Shown one piece after another: positions 19,185-28,583 of a DNA stretch of 64,000 nt. The translations under genes were made by a program, and so were the position numbers. Position 1 is the stretch's first letter. The number at the start of each line of letters is the position of its first letter. The stretch spans positions 773,447 to 837,446 of the forward strand of contig NZ_AUBX01000010.1 in NCBI RefSeq assembly GCF_000429465.1, in the 5' to 3' direction. The notes below the pieces were generated by a model. The model worked only from the letters and a program-made list of their open reading frames with translations, was not told the origin of the DNA and did no database searches. Source of the stretch: Algoriphagus vanfongensis DSM 17529 (GTDB taxonomy: Bacteria; Bacteroidota; Bacteroidia; Cytophagales; Cyclobacteriaceae).

Positions 19185-20636
19185 ATGGCATTCAACAAGC
19201 GGGTCAAAATCAAGACCATTCTGGATCAAAATCCAATCGGCAGTGAACTTACCATCATGGGATGGGTGAGAACGAAGCGTTCTAATAAAAACGTCACCTT
19301 CATTGCAATGAATGACGGCTCCATCATCACCAATTATCAGGTAGTAGCCGATCCCAATTTGATTTCTGAAGAAATTCTAAAAAAATGCAGTACCGGAGCC
19401 TGTCTCAAAATCACCGGAACTGTCGTGGAATCTCAAGGTTCCGGTCAATCATCCGAACTCAATGCTATTTCTATCGAGGTATTGGGCGAGGCTGATCCTG
19501 AAAAATATCCATTGCAACCTAAGAAACACTCTTTGGAGTTTCTTCGTGAGATTGCTCACTTGAGAATGCGTACAAATACCTTTGGAGCTGTTTTCAGAGT
19601 GAGACATGCTTTGGCTTTTGCTGTACATCAATACTTCAATGACAAGGGCTTTTTCTACATCCATACACCGATCATCACAGCATCTGATGCGGAAGGAGCA
19701 GGGGAAACTTTCAAAGTGACCACCTTGGATATTGCAAATCCTCCTAAAACTGAAGAGGGAGCGGTTGACTTCAAGCAGGATTTCTTCGAGAGAGAAGCAA
19801 ACCTGACTGTTTCCGGTCAGTTGGAAGGCGAACTGGCAGCAATGGCCTTATCAGAGATCTATACCTTTGGTCCTACTTTCCGTGCCGAAAATTCCAACAC
19901 GACACGTCACTTGGCGGAGTTTTGGATGATCGAGCCGGAGATGGCTTTCTATGATGCCGAGGACAATGCAGATTTGGCAGAAGACTTCTTGAAGTATTTG
20001 ATCCGATATGCCTTGGATCATTGCATGGATGACTTGGCATTTTTGGAGTCAAGGCTTCTGGATGAAGAGAAATCCAAGCCTGCAGATCAACGCTCAGAAA
20101 TGGGATTGATAGACAAACTGAAGTTTGTCTTGGAGAATGAATTTGTCAGAATCACCTACACAGAGGCAATCGAGATTTTGAAAAGATCCAAGCCAAATCA
20201 GAAGAAGAAATTCCAGTACCTAATCGAGGAATGGGGTGCAGATCTTCAGTCTGAGCATGAGAGATACTTGGTAGAGAAGCATTTCAAAAAACCAGTGATC
20301 TTGACTGACTATCCGAAAGACATCAAGTCCTTCTACATGCGTCAAAACGAGGACGGCAAAACTGTAGCAGCGATGGATATCCTATTCCCTGGTATCGGCG
20401 AGATCGTCGGTGGTTCTCAGCGAGAAGAAAGAATGGATGTCCTGCTTCAAAGAATGGAAGAGATGAACATTCCTACCGAAGAAATGTGGTGGTTTTTGGA
20501 TACTAGAAGATTTGGAGCTACTCCCCATGCCGGCTTCGGCTTGGGCTTCGAGAGAATGGTCCAGTTCGTCACGGGAATGGGCAATATCCGCGATGTGATT
20601 GCCTTCCCAAGAACTCCAGGAAACGCTGAATTCTAA
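19185..20636 (+). CDS. asnS: Asparagine--tRNA ligase
   Basis: A 483-residue class IIb aminoacyl-tRNA synthetase that charges tRNA-Asn with asparagine. The N-terminal OB-fold anticodon-binding domain carries [22 protein letters not shown]. The catalytic core shows motif 2 ([22 protein letters not shown]) and motif 3 ([12 protein letters not shown]...PRTPG). Length and ends match the family. It is transcribed alone and followed by an intrinsic terminator. Confidence 0.98.
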   Translation: MAFNKRVKIKTILDQNPIGSELTIMGWVRTKRSNKNVTFIAMNDGSIITNYQVVADPNLISEEILKKCSTGACLKITGTVVESQGSGQSSELNAISIEVLGEADPEKYPLQPKKHSLEFLREIAHLRMRTNTFGAVFRVRHALAFAVHQYFNDKGFFYIHTPIITASDAEGAGETFKVTTLDIANPPKTEEGAVDFKQDFFEREANLTVSGQLEGELAAMALSEIYTFGPTFRAENSNTTRHLAEFWMIEPEMAFYDAEDNADLAEDFLKYLIRYALDHCMDDLAFLESRLLDEEKSKPADQRSEMGLIDKLKFVLENEFVRITYTEAIEILKRSKPNQKKKFQYLIEEWGADLQSEHERYLVEKHFKKPVILTDYPKDIKSFYMRQNEDGKTVAAMDILFPGIGEIVGGSQREERMDVLLQRMEEMNIPTEEMWWFLDTRRFGATPHAGFGLGFERMVQFVTGMGNIRDVIAFPRTPGNAEF

Positions 20637-20658
20637 TCCGTAGTAAATATTAAAATTT

Positions 20659-20688
20659 AATCCCTGTCAGAAATGGCAGGGATTTTTT
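20659..20688. terminator. Terminator after asnS
   Basis: An 11-bp stem (AATCCCTGTCA / TGGCAGGGATT, one G-T pair) with a GAAA tetraloop and a T-run. It lies between convergent asnS and the sulfatase gene, whose stop is at 20690. Confidence 0.9.
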
Positions 20689-20689
20689 A

Positions 20690-22186
20690 TTAATCAAAAA
20701 TCCCCGTATTCCCCTTTTCCAGCAATGATTTGAGAGCTGAAAGTCCATCAAGATTTTCTGGCGCAACATTTCTAGTTTCCAAAGGATCGGCTTGCTGATC
20801 GTACAATTCATATTCCGGTCCATTTGTACGGAAATACTGAGTCAAACGATAATCTGGGGTCCTGACAGAATTGCCTCGATTGAAATAGCTATAAGCCGAA
20901 TTTCTCCAGGTGGGCAAACTGGGATTTTGCATCAAGCCCACCATACTCTGGCCATCAAGATCAGAAGCTGAACTCAGCCCAGCCAAGTCCAGCAGCGTAG
21001 GATAAATATCTACTGAACTGACTATTTGATCTACCTGATTCCCTTTTTGGGCTGGATTTCTGATCACTAATACGGACTGCAATGCCCAGTCAAACAAGGT
21101 ATGTTTTCCCCAGACCAAATCATCCCCCAAGTGCCAGCCGTGATCACCCCACACCACGACGATCGTATTCTCTGCCAAGCCCTGCCGCTCCAGTTCATCC
21201 AAAACTTTCCCTATCTGAGCATCTACATAGCTGACTGCTGCCAAATAAGCATGTCGGATCTTTCTGGCATATTCATCGGAAAGCTGCGAGTCGAGACTTG
21301 CCTTCTCCTCTCCGAGAGCATATTGGTTAAATTCACCACTTTGCAGCAAACTCGCTTTGGCCGAGCCCTCTGGAATTTGAGGAAATGGTGCAAGAGGGAT
21401 TTCAGATTCCTCGTAGAGATCCCAGTATTTTTGCGGAGCCGTAAAAGGCAAATGAGGCTTAAAAAAGCCCACACTTAAAAAGAAGGGCTTCTCCTCCTCC
21501 TTCAACTCTCCCAGCTTTTGGATCGCCAATTCGGCTGTCAAACCGTCTGGATAGCCCGTGTCGGCCACATCAGCAGCTTCATAAGGTTTGACCTGCTTGT
21601 TTTTCCCAGTCCTATTGCTTCCATCTGCATATCCAAAAAATGCATTGTGCCCTGTCTCCCATTTCCCAGGATCAAACAACATTTCATCCCAACTTCCTGG
21701 CAACTCCAGTACATCACTTTTAGGCTCCGCATAGTCATAGACATAGCCATCCGGATGGTGTGATATTTTGCCTATCCCTACCGTGTAATAGCCTTGATCC
21801 CTGAATTGCTCCAAAAATGTCAAAGGCCTCTCCGACTTTGACTTCGAAGAAATATGCTGTACAGAAGCCATATTACTGAGATCAGCTTTGCTTCTTGGCA
21901 GCTTCCCAACTAACATACTATGCCTCGAAGCTCCGCATGTGGGAACGGTGACAAAGTGATTGGTAAAGACTGAGCTTTGCGAAGCCAATCGATCCAGATT
22001 GGGTGTTTTAGCATATTCCTTCCCATAAGCCCCAAGCTCCGGCCGCAGGTCATCTACTGCTATAAATAAAAAATTAGGCTTCTCAACTGGTACGTTCTGA
22101 GCTTTACTTTCGGCAGAAAGCATCAAACAAGCCCACAAAAACATAAACAAACAAATCACTCTTACTTTCACGATGTACTCTTTCAT
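20690..22186 (-). CDS. Secreted sulfatase (iduronate-2-sulfatase-like)
   Basis: A 498-residue exported enzyme with a signal peptide ending near ESKAQN. The N-terminal metal-binding block is NFLFIAVDDLRPELGAYG. The active site is CGASR, a Cys-type site (C-x-A-x-R) whose cysteine would be turned to formylglycine by an FGE-type enzyme. WGDHGWHLGDD is the second conserved block, followed by KHTLFDWALQ. Such S1-family enzymes remove sulfate from polysaccharides, consistent with a marine degrader. No FGE or glycoside hydrolase is seen nearby. It is the last gene of a probable nnr-MFS-sulfatase operon (10-nt gap). Confidence 0.88.
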   Translation of the reverse strand: MKEYIVKVRVICLFMFLWACLMLSAESKAQNVPVEKPNFLFIAVDDLRPELGAYGKEYAKTPNLDRLASQSSVFTNHFVTVPTCGASRHSMLVGKLPRSKADLSNMASVQHISSKSKSERPLTFLEQFRDQGYYTVGIGKISHHPDGYVYDYAEPKSDVLELPGSWDEMLFDPGKWETGHNAFFGYADGSNRTGKNKQVKPYEAADVADTGYPDGLTAELAIQKLGELKEEEKPFFLSVGFFKPHLPFTAPQKYWDLYEESEIPLAPFPQIPEGSAKASLLQSGEFNQYALGEEKASLDSQLSDEYARKIRHAYLAAVSYVDAQIGKVLDELERQGLAENTIVVVWGDHGWHLGDDLVWGKHTLFDWALQSVLVIRNPAQKGNQVDQIVSSVDIYPTLLDLAGLSSASDLDGQSMVGLMQNPSLPTWRNSAYSYFNRGNSVRTPDYRLTQYFRTNGPEYELYDQQADPLETRNVAPENLDGLSALKSLLEKGNTGIFD

Positions 22187-22195
22187 AGTATTTCC

Positions 22196-23383
22196 CTAGC
22201 TGACTACTTTCACTCTTCTGGCTAGTGGGATACAAAGCAGGCTAAAGAAAATTGCAATGTATCCAACCAGATTAAAATTGGTCAATTGCCCTGTGGCAGA
22301 TTCACCTATGATCAGTCCTGCTATCAAGGATGCCAGCCCTGTAGCCAACTGTTGAATCGCAGAATTAAAACTCAGAAAGCTTCCTCGATTTTCCGGCAAA
22401 GCTGTCCCGGTGATAATCGCAGCAGCGGGCACATATCTTCCATTAGATGTGACAAAAAACAGAGTCGTCACCAGCAACACCAAAGGTACTGGAGTCACTC
22501 CAAGATGGGTGATGATTCCAATGGGAATGACATTCAGCGCCATAAAAATGGAAAAGACTTTTAGCTTGCCATATCTGTCAGAAAGTCTTCCTACCCAAGG
22601 TGAAGTGAATATGGTAAATGCCCCGCCTGCGATGTAGATATAGGTCAGTTGCATCTCTGTAAATCCAACATTGGCAACATTGTAGGGACTCAGAAACGGA
22701 ATAATCATAAACTGACCAAACATCATCATGACGGACAGAGAGATCGCTCGCATTTGATTGGAATTCGAAGTGACTCGCTTAATCACTTGGACAGGATGAG
22801 GGCGGTGGGCTTCTTGATTCAAATGGTCTTTGATCGAAGGGATAAACCGGATGATCATCCCCAAACTGACCAGCGACAAAAGAGTCAGAATATAAAAAGG
22901 GGTGTGCCAATCGGATAAACTCGCCAAAAACAAGCCTAGAGGAACCCCAAGCACAGAAGCAACAGAGAACGCCGCCATGACCAGCCCCATGGCTCTTCCA
23001 CGCCTGGAATCGGGCACCACATCACCTATGATTGCCAAAATCAAGGCCGAAGTCAATCCTCCGAACAGCCCCGAAATCACACGTGCCATCAAAAGAACGG
23101 AATAGCTGGGAGAAAGGGCGCAGCCCAAGGTGGCCACAGTAAAACCAATATAAACCCAAAGCAGTATTTGCTTTCGATCAAACCGATCTAAGAAGAATGC
23201 TCCAAAAAAACTTGAAATCCCTGCACTGAAAGTATAGGAAGATACTAAGAGACCAAATTCTCTCGGGGAAATTTCAAATACCCGCATCAATTGTGGTCCC
23301 AAAGGCATCAAAATCATAAAATCAACAATATGGATAAAGTTGATCGCTGCGAGTGTCCAGAGGATTAGTTTTTCTCTATTCAT
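22196..23383 (-). CDS. MFS transporter (DHA1-like)
   Basis: A 395-residue protein of about twelve TM helices. The loop 2-3 motif is AFFLDRFDRKQILLW, a variant of GxLaDrxGrkxxl, and TM4 contains LMARVISGLFGG, as in drug:H+ antiporter-1 and sugar-efflux carriers. Substrate unknown. It lies between nnr (29 nt upstream) and the sulfatase (10 nt downstream), all on the minus strand, so it is probably cotranscribed; whether it handles a sulfatase product is speculation. Confidence 0.8.
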   Translation of the reverse strand: MNREKLILWTLAAINFIHIVDFMILMPLGPQLMRVFEISPREFGLLVSSYTFSAGISSFFGAFFLDRFDRKQILLWVYIGFTVATLGCALSPSYSVLLMARVISGLFGGLTSALILAIIGDVVPDSRRGRAMGLVMAAFSVASVLGVPLGLFLASLSDWHTPFYILTLLSLVSLGMIIRFIPSIKDHLNQEAHRPHPVQVIKRVTSNSNQMRAISLSVMMMFGQFMIIPFLSPYNVANVGFTEMQLTYIYIAGGAFTIFTSPWVGRLSDRYGKLKVFSIFMALNVIPIGIITHLGVTPVPLVLLVTTLFFVTSNGRYVPAAAIITGTALPENRGSFLSFNSAIQQLATGLASLIAGLIIGESATGQLTNFNLVGYIAIFFSLLCIPLARRVKVVS

Positions 23384-23412
23384 AAATAAATGTTGAAAGC
23401 GGATGGAGAAGA

Positions 23413-24894
23413 TCAGATTGAAGAATCAACCCCCAACTTCAAATAGGTCTCTGGAATTTCTTGAATAATATCTGAAGCGATAGTGCCACGTCTCTTTTTC
23501 TCTCCTGCAAGTTCCCCTGCCAGCCCATGATGATACGCGGCACACAAAGCTGCATTTTCGGGAGCATATCCCATCCCGAGAAATGCTGTGATCATCCCTG
23601 TCAAGACATCTCCGGAACCTCCTGTCGCCATAAATTGAGAACCTGAACTATTGATTACCTGCTTTCCATCTGGAAATGAAATGACTGTATTCGCTCCCTT
23701 GAGAATTAAGATTAGTCCGTGCTCGATAGAAAAAGACTTGGCTTTTTCCATTCGGATTAAGTGAGTTTCAGCATTGCCAACCAGCCTATGAAATTCTCCC
23801 ACATGAGGGGTTAGAATACTATTTTTCGGCAATTGACCCAATAATTCTGGATGCTTCGCCAAAATATTGATTCCATCTGCATCAATTACCATAGGCTTGG
23901 AATTGTCTTTAAGGAGTCGCTCCAAGAGGCTTTTGCGATGATCCACTCCCCAGCCTGGGCCGATCCCCACTGCATCGTAGTAGTCGGCATTGGGAATCAA
24001 GCCCCAGTTGCACATAGCCTCGGGCACTGCCACCTGCAGAATCTGGTGCTCGCTTTCTTCCACATGGCATGTCACCAGTCCTGCTCCAGTTCGCAATGCC
24101 GCTTTGGAAGCCAAAACCATAGCGCCCATTTTCCCTAGGCTTCCTCCTACTAGGAGAATCTTGCCAAAATCTCCCTTGTGAGAAAATCGATGAAACATCC
24201 TGTGAAGCTTTGCTAGGTCATGCTTTTGTAGAAAAAATAAATCCTCTTCAAATTCACCGTAAAACTGATCCCCAATCCCTATATCTGCCACGATCAAATT
24301 TCCTGTGAAAGCAGCATTTTCCGGAAGCAAAAGAGCAAGTTTTGGAAAGGCAAAGGAAATAGTAACATCCGCCATAAAGCATGTGTCCTCCACTACTCCT
24401 TCAGAGTACATCCCGCTTGGGATATCCAGAGCGATCTTAATTCCTGACAGTTCATTCATCTGGTTGATCGCCTCCAGTGCATCCTTACGTAGATCCCCCT
24501 GCAATCCGACTCCTAGGAAAGCATCTATCACCACAACATTTTGATCCGATGATTCAAAGTCTTTCAGAAAAACTTCTTTGACTTGTGTGGGAAGGTATTC
24601 CAAATTATGTGCAGCATCAGGACTTAATTTCGCACTTTCTGCAAAACACTTGACGACTTGGACTGGATAGTTTTTTTGACTGATGAGCCTGGCAATAGCC
24701 AGTCCGTCTCCTCCATTATTTCCTGCCCCTACAAAAATCAGTACCTGTCTGTCTTTTGAAAAATGTTGCTGATAGAACCATTCCTCTACAAAGCGAGCTG
24801 CGTTTTCCATCAGCTCCAAGGATGGAGTTTTTGTTATTTTACAAAAACGAGAGTCTAGCTCTTTTACATTTTCACCTTTCAGTATTTTAATCAT
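23413..24894 (-). CDS. nnr: Bifunctional NAD(P)HX epimerase/dehydratase
   Basis: A 493-residue two-domain repair enzyme. The N-terminal YjeF domain (about 1-215) has FVGAGNNGGDGLAIARL and epimerises hydrated NAD(P)H. The C-terminal ribokinase-like domain (about 235-490) has LVGGSLGKMGAM, LTPHVGEFHRL and TGGSGDVLTGMI and dehydrates S-NAD(P)HX with ADP. The start is ATG at 24894 (MIKILKG); the longer upstream extension is AT-rich hydrophobic translation without family similarity. First gene of the probable operon with the MFS carrier and sulfatase. Confidence 0.95.
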   Translation of the reverse strand: MIKILKGENVKELDSRFCKITKTPSLELMENAARFVEEWFYQQHFSKDRQVLIFVGAGNNGGDGLAIARLISQKNYPVQVVKCFAESAKLSPDAAHNLEYLPTQVKEVFLKDFESSDQNVVVIDAFLGVGLQGDLRKDALEAINQMNELSGIKIALDIPSGMYSEGVVEDTCFMADVTISFAFPKLALLLPENAAFTGNLIVADIGIGDQFYGEFEEDLFFLQKHDLAKLHRMFHRFSHKGDFGKILLVGGSLGKMGAMVLASKAALRTGAGLVTCHVEESEHQILQVAVPEAMCNWGLIPNADYYDAVGIGPGWGVDHRKSLLERLLKDNSKPMVIDADGINILAKHPELLGQLPKNSILTPHVGEFHRLVGNAETHLIRMEKAKSFSIEHGLILILKGANTVISFPDGKQVINSSGSQFMATGGSGDVLTGMITAFLGMGYAPENAALCAAYHHGLAGELAGEKKRRGTIASDIIQEIPETYLKLGVDSSI

Positions 24895-25798
24895 GCTTGG
24901 TGAGCAAAGTGTTAATCCTTTTTTTGACAATGAGATAATAAGAAGATTTTGAATGATTGAATACCAAATCAAAATAGAAGTCCAAAAATACAAGCATAAT
25001 AGTTTAAAAAGTAAGTAATCAAAAGATGAGCTAAGGAATTTAGAGTTTAATTTGATAAGTGGACTTAAAAGGCCTTCACTTTGGAAAGAAAAAACATCAT
25101 TTGTATTTCTCTCTCAGAATTTTAGGCTTCTAGTTAATTTGATCACTTTCATATATTCCATTAAAATGTACGCTGATAATATTGCCTTTATCATTGCCAA
25201 TGATCTCACATGATCATCATTTGTACAGCTCGACAGTTTACTAAGGCAGTAATCTATAGATAATTCAAGCCTAAAACTGTTTTCCATCTATGCAGTAAGA
25301 TTAATGCGATCAATCTAAAATATGGTTTAGGTGGAAAAAGGAAATACGAATAAGATCCAAGAAAAATACTCAACCATTGGATCTAGTTATGTAAGCTTCC
25401 TGAACCTAATTGCTGGCGTATTAATATTGCAATTAAAGCTAGACAATTACAATTCAGATCTATAGACACAAAAAAGCCCAATTACTATCAATCTTTGAAA
25501 ACAAAAACGGATTGAAAGCCCTACATCAAGTGACTCATAATTTCACCCATCGATTGTCTAAGAACTTAAAACAGAAAATTCTGCCTATAAAAGCCGAGTA
25601 AAGACTCTTCACTCGGCTTTAACTTGAAAAATGAATTAGATTATTTATTAAAAGACGAAAATCACTCACTTTTCATTAACTAAGTCAGTCACCATAGCAT
25701 TGTTTTGTTTTCTTCGTTAAGAAATTGATTCCCTCATAAATGAAACTTTCAATGCGAAGTCCAATGCTTAATCCGAACCTAGTATTTCAGATTATTTT
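24895..25798. other. 904-nt AT-rich gene-free stretch
   Basis: No open frame with family features is visible on either strand. Apart from the promoter of nnr at its left end and a hairpin at 25590-25620, I see nothing. It forms the left border of the accessory cassette. Confidence 0.6.
25590..25620 (-). terminator. Hairpin, probable terminator of the accessory cassette
   Basis: A perfect 10-bp stem (AAAGCCGAGT / ACTCGGCTTT) with an 11-nt loop. On the minus strand it is followed by TTATAGG, a weak U-tract. It lies about 180 nt past the stop of the holin-like gene. Confidence 0.55.
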
Positions 25799-26050
25799 TT
25801 ACTGAACTGAATCGAGTAACCTTTCCTCCAGCTTCTGCTCATCTACGGTTAACTGGCAGATGGAAACCAAAATGGTTCCTGCCGTGATTGCATAGCCTGC
25901 ATATTCCTGCAGGATCTCGGGCACCAGCCCTGGAGCTGTGAGCACAGCTGTGCCGATAGCTGCGATGAGCAATCCCGCCTTCTTCAAAAATTGAAAGAAA
26001 GGGGGCGTGGGCGCCAAGGCCCGTGATTTTACTTCTGAGAGTATGTTCAT
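25799..26050 (-). CDS. Holin-like small membrane protein
   Basis: An 83-residue protein with two hydrophobic segments (LLIAAIGTAVLTAPGLVP and YAGYAITAGTILVSICQ), a basic/proline N-terminus and an acidic C-terminus (DEQKLEERLLDS). Size and topology fit small phage holins, but there is no residue-level proof. Similar short proteins lie in Bacteroidota clusters beside DUF5675-like genes, by my recollection. Last gene of the cassette, 103 nt after the coiled-coil gene. Confidence 0.5.
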   Translation of the reverse strand: MNILSEVKSRALAPTPPFFQFLKKAGLLIAAIGTAVLTAPGLVPEILQEYAGYAITAGTILVSICQLTVDEQKLEERLLDSVQ

Positions 26051-26153
26051 TGTTTTGTTGTTTAGATGTTGTTATTGCCCGATGTCGGGTGTCCGATGTC
26101 CGTTGCTAGATGTTCACGGTCGAGGATCAACAGACCACAGTAGTTTTTCCTCC

Positions 26154-26363
26154 TTAACTAGGGGGACTACGGGTACGCTGCAGCATTGCCTTCATCAGAA
26201 CCTGCTCTGCTTCGAGTCTTATAAAGAGCTCTTTCAGCTTTGCCAGTTCCTGACTCAACTGCCGGGTATCCTGAATCAATAATTTCAGGAAATAAGCAAT
26301 CACCGAAAGAAGCATCATCACGATCCCGCCGGCCAGACTCAGCAATAGGTCCGCGCCAGACAT
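26154..26363 (-). CDS. Small one-TM coiled-coil protein
   Basis: A 69-residue protein starting at MSGADLLLSL, with one transmembrane helix (LLSLAGGIVMMLLSVIAYFL) followed by a charged heptad-like helix (DTRQLSQELAKLKELFIRLEAEQ). A longer frame from 26429 exists but its extra 22 residues overlap the previous gene and look non-coding. As chosen it overlaps the end of the DUF5675-like gene by 25 nt. The topology recalls spanin-like or tail-accessory proteins in phage lysis modules; function unproven. Confidence 0.5.
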   Translation of the reverse strand: MSGADLLLSLAGGIVMMLLSVIAYFLKLLIQDTRQLSQELAKLKELFIRLEAEQVLMKAMLQRTRSPPS

Positions 26364-26767
26364 GATTCCAATTGGTATGGGATCCCCTTTGAAACTACCT
26401 GTAACTCGATCAACTCCCCGCTTTCCCAATAGGGCGTCAGCTCATCCATTAATTTCAGAAAAGCCAAGCGAGTAAATAAGGGAGTACCATCTGCCCGATA
26501 GCAGGTCACAGGACAGAACTCATGCAGACCGGGACTTTTTGCTCCGTCTTTGGAACAGATCCTCCCGATACCTCCCACCTGTATAGACCAGCCATGCTCC
26601 TCGCTATGTACTGGCTCCAGCAGATAGACTCCCTCCTCCATGCAATAGCAGCTTGGATCATAGCAGGCCTTGGGGGCTTCACGGATGAAGCAAAGCTGCC
26701 TCCCTCCTTTGAGTAGCCTCCCCAGGCTGCCCCGGGGAGTATAGCTACGTTGCAATAAGAGTCTCAT
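26339..26767 (-). CDS. DUF5675-like protein
   Basis: A 142-residue protein aligning by eye with the DUF5675 pattern: MRLLLQRSYTPRGSLGRLL at the start, LCFIREAPK in place of LCxTIExP, MEEGVYLL in place of IPEGxYxL, and a central GWSIQVGGIGRI. The family occurs in phages and Bacteroidota and is thought to be lysis- or wall-related, without proven activity. The usual IHxGN element is poorly kept. Its ATG overlaps the stop of the preceding gene by one base (TGATG), so translation is probably coupled. Confidence 0.6.
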   Translation of the reverse strand: MRLLLQRSYTPRGSLGRLLKGGRQLCFIREAPKACYDPSCYCMEEGVYLLEPVHSEEHGWSIQVGGIGRICSKDGAKSPGLHEFCPVTCYRADGTPLFTRLAFLKLMDELTPYWESGELIELQVVSKGIPYQLESCLARTYC

Positions 26768-27513
26768 CAGGCCTGACTTACAGTCATTATCTTCCCTGCA
26801 TTGTGATCACCGTTGTTCATATGGTAATCCGTGCTATTGACCGTGAGGTAAAACTCAACACTCAATACAAACAGGAAGTGGGTACCACTTAGCTGTGATT
26901 TATCGATAGAAAGTACAGCGGCTTCTGCAGGTGCCGAAACTGGAAGGATCGGAGTGGTCACCGTTACCGTAGAACGGGTGCCGGCATCAAAATCCAAGCC
27001 CACTCCAGTTGCGATAATCCTGAAACCTTCTGCCCCCGTTGGATATGCTATCTCATCGCTAGGCAATAAGGTAGGAATCTGAACCTCCCAAGATGCCGGA
27101 GAATCCAATGCGCGGATATCAAACAGCAAAGTTCTTGACAAGGAAGCCCGGATATTCAGTTCCATTCCTCCCAGCAAATCCCAGTTGCCATTTTTCACCT
27201 TCCGTTCTCCCCTCACACTCAATGCATCGGATTTGAGCACTTTCATCATCTGCTGGTTCAGACGGAGTCCCAGGCGCGGATCGCTCACTTTGGAGATCAC
27301 CGGTCTAAGGGCATCCTTCACCAGCTTGGATGAGTTAGCATTGTCCGTAAATTCCTGCATATTCTCCCGGGTTCGGGCAAAGCGGGGGTCGTTCATGATT
27401 CTGGACTTTTCCACCCCGCCTTTTTCACGGGCTAAATAACCATCTTTGGTCTTATAAAAGGACAGTCTCCCGACCCTCCCTTTCAGTGTAATAATACTCG
27501 CTTGTTTTGCCAT
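26767..27513 (-). CDS. Conserved Bacteroidota protein of unknown function (MAKQ family)
   Basis: A 248-residue, mostly beta-predicted protein beginning MAKQASIITLKGRVGRLSFY and KDGYLAREKGG, then FARTRENMQEF. I recall this N-terminal pattern in many multi-copy hypothetical proteins of Bacteroidota, none with a known role. No signal peptide or TM helix. The start at 27513 is preferred over 27573 because the family begins with MA+Q. The N-terminus is related to the next upstream protein (LKGRVGRLSFYK versus ISGKLGNLVIYQ). Coupled to the DUF5675-like gene by a one-base overlap. Confidence 0.65.
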   Translation of the reverse strand: MAKQASIITLKGRVGRLSFYKTKDGYLAREKGGVEKSRIMNDPRFARTRENMQEFTDNANSSKLVKDALRPVISKVSDPRLGLRLNQQMMKVLKSDALSVRGERKVKNGNWDLLGGMELNIRASLSRTLLFDIRALDSPASWEVQIPTLLPSDEIAYPTGAEGFRIIATGVGLDFDAGTRSTVTVTTPILPVSAPAEAAVLSIDKSQLSGTHFLFVLSVEFYLTVNSTDYHMNNGDHNAGKIMTVSQA

Positions 27514-27644
27514 AATACAATGGGTTTTAGTAAAACATGTGACCAAGATCAGATCCTCAAAAAAGATTATCAACTAAACATGCATTCCTAGCTTATCACT
27601 GCACTCTCTGCCATTTCATGCACTGATTGCGGTACGATTGGGAC

Positions 27645-27674
27645 AAAAAAAGGTCAGAAATTTTTCCCGACCTT
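27645..27674 (-). terminator. Terminator after the DUF6266-like gene
   Basis: On the minus strand AAGGTC pairs with GACCTT across a 13-nt loop, followed by a run of T. It lies 22 nt past the stop at 27696, so the MAKQ-family gene downstream probably has its own promoter in 27514-27644. Confidence 0.65.
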
Positions 27675-27695
27675 GACTCTTTGACTTATCAGACT

Positions 27696-28346
27696 TTATG
27701 TCATCAATGGAATGCATACCGAGTCAGAAAACCGCCTTTTTTTCTTCGAAAATTGACGATAGAAAGAGATATACAAGTAGGTTCCTGCCAGATTCAGTCT
27801 TGAGGGAATGGTGAGGGATTGGAATCGATTCCTACGAAAGGCAGCTCCCATCAGCTCCTCGGCGATTTTCTGATCTGGATTATAGAGTACAATCCAGCTG
27901 AGATCAGAATCTTTGGAGTTCCCAAGATTCCTCTGGGATTCCCATTGAAGGCTGAGCTCTCGTGCACCAGTCCAGATCACTTGAAGATTCAGAACGGGGC
28001 TCACAAATCCTGAAGAAATTAAAATGGATTCATACTGTACAGAATGGACACTCTGATTTTCATACATTGCGAATTTAAGCGTTTGGGAGAGTGCCAAGTG
28101 AAAGCCCTTTTTGGTTGAGGTTACAAACTCTCCATAACCGGTATCCAGCACTTGATTTAAGGGTCGAAGTGCTTCGGTTGCCACTTTGAACTTCTGCTGA
28201 TACAGGCGCTGGAGGGCCGTGGGCCGGTAGCTTTTTTTCCTTTGTGGTTTCTCACGGACAATTGTTTTTCCATTGAGTTGGTAAATGACCAGGTTGCCAA
28301 GTTTCCCTGAAATCTGGCCTAGAAAAGGATGTGTTAATCGAGCCAT
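27696..28346 (-). CDS. DUF6266-like protein
   Basis: A 216-residue protein with the DUF6266 layout: GQISGKLGNLVIYQLNGK and VREKP near the start, then SYRPTALQRLYQQKFKVA, LRPLNQVLDTGYGEF, SILISSGFVSP, and a C-terminal beta-rich half ending in SDSV. No signal peptide. The family is abundant in Bacteroidota, often several copies together, and has no assigned function. It lies at the head of the cassette after a hairpin-rich 237-nt spacer and has its own terminator. Confidence 0.68.
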   Translation of the reverse strand: MARLTHPFLGQISGKLGNLVIYQLNGKTIVREKPQRKKSYRPTALQRLYQQKFKVATEALRPLNQVLDTGYGEFVTSTKKGFHLALSQTLKFAMYENQSVHSVQYESILISSGFVSPVLNLQVIWTGARELSLQWESQRNLGNSKDSDLSWIVLYNPDQKIAEELMGAAFRRNRFQSLTIPSRLNLAGTYLYISFYRQFSKKKRRFSDSVCIPLMT

Positions 28347-28583
28347 AGCTTAGATGGTGTTTTGTGAATACAATAGGTAGTCTGGTACTTGGACAACTTT
28401 TGCCGGCCATACTGATGTTGCAGTTTGGTTACCGTGTTAATACCGGGTTACTGCTGCTGGCAGTAATACCCAGACCGTAGCCAGACGGTAGGGAGCCCGT
28501 TCAAAGTCCGAACAAAGCCCCGGGTTCGTATAGCTTTGCGATTCCTTTGGCTGGAATCTGTTTACTTTCAGTAGGGCCAGGGA
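28347..28583. other. GC-rich, hairpin-dense spacer
   Basis: The gene-free spacer between two minus-strand genes contains several inverted repeats within 28420-28560. Examples are ACCGT/ACGGT around AGCCAG, a GGGTTACTGC/GCAGTAATACCC stem with a bulge, and CGAAC/GTTCG around AAAGCCCCGG. It may be a structured 5' leader of the DUF6266-like gene or a repeat remnant. Confidence 0.4.

Noticed and set aside
24894..24993. N-terminal extension of the NAD(P)HX repair enzyme
   Set aside because: The extra 33 residues are AT-rich hydrophobic translation absent from the family, and ATG at 24894 gives the standard start.
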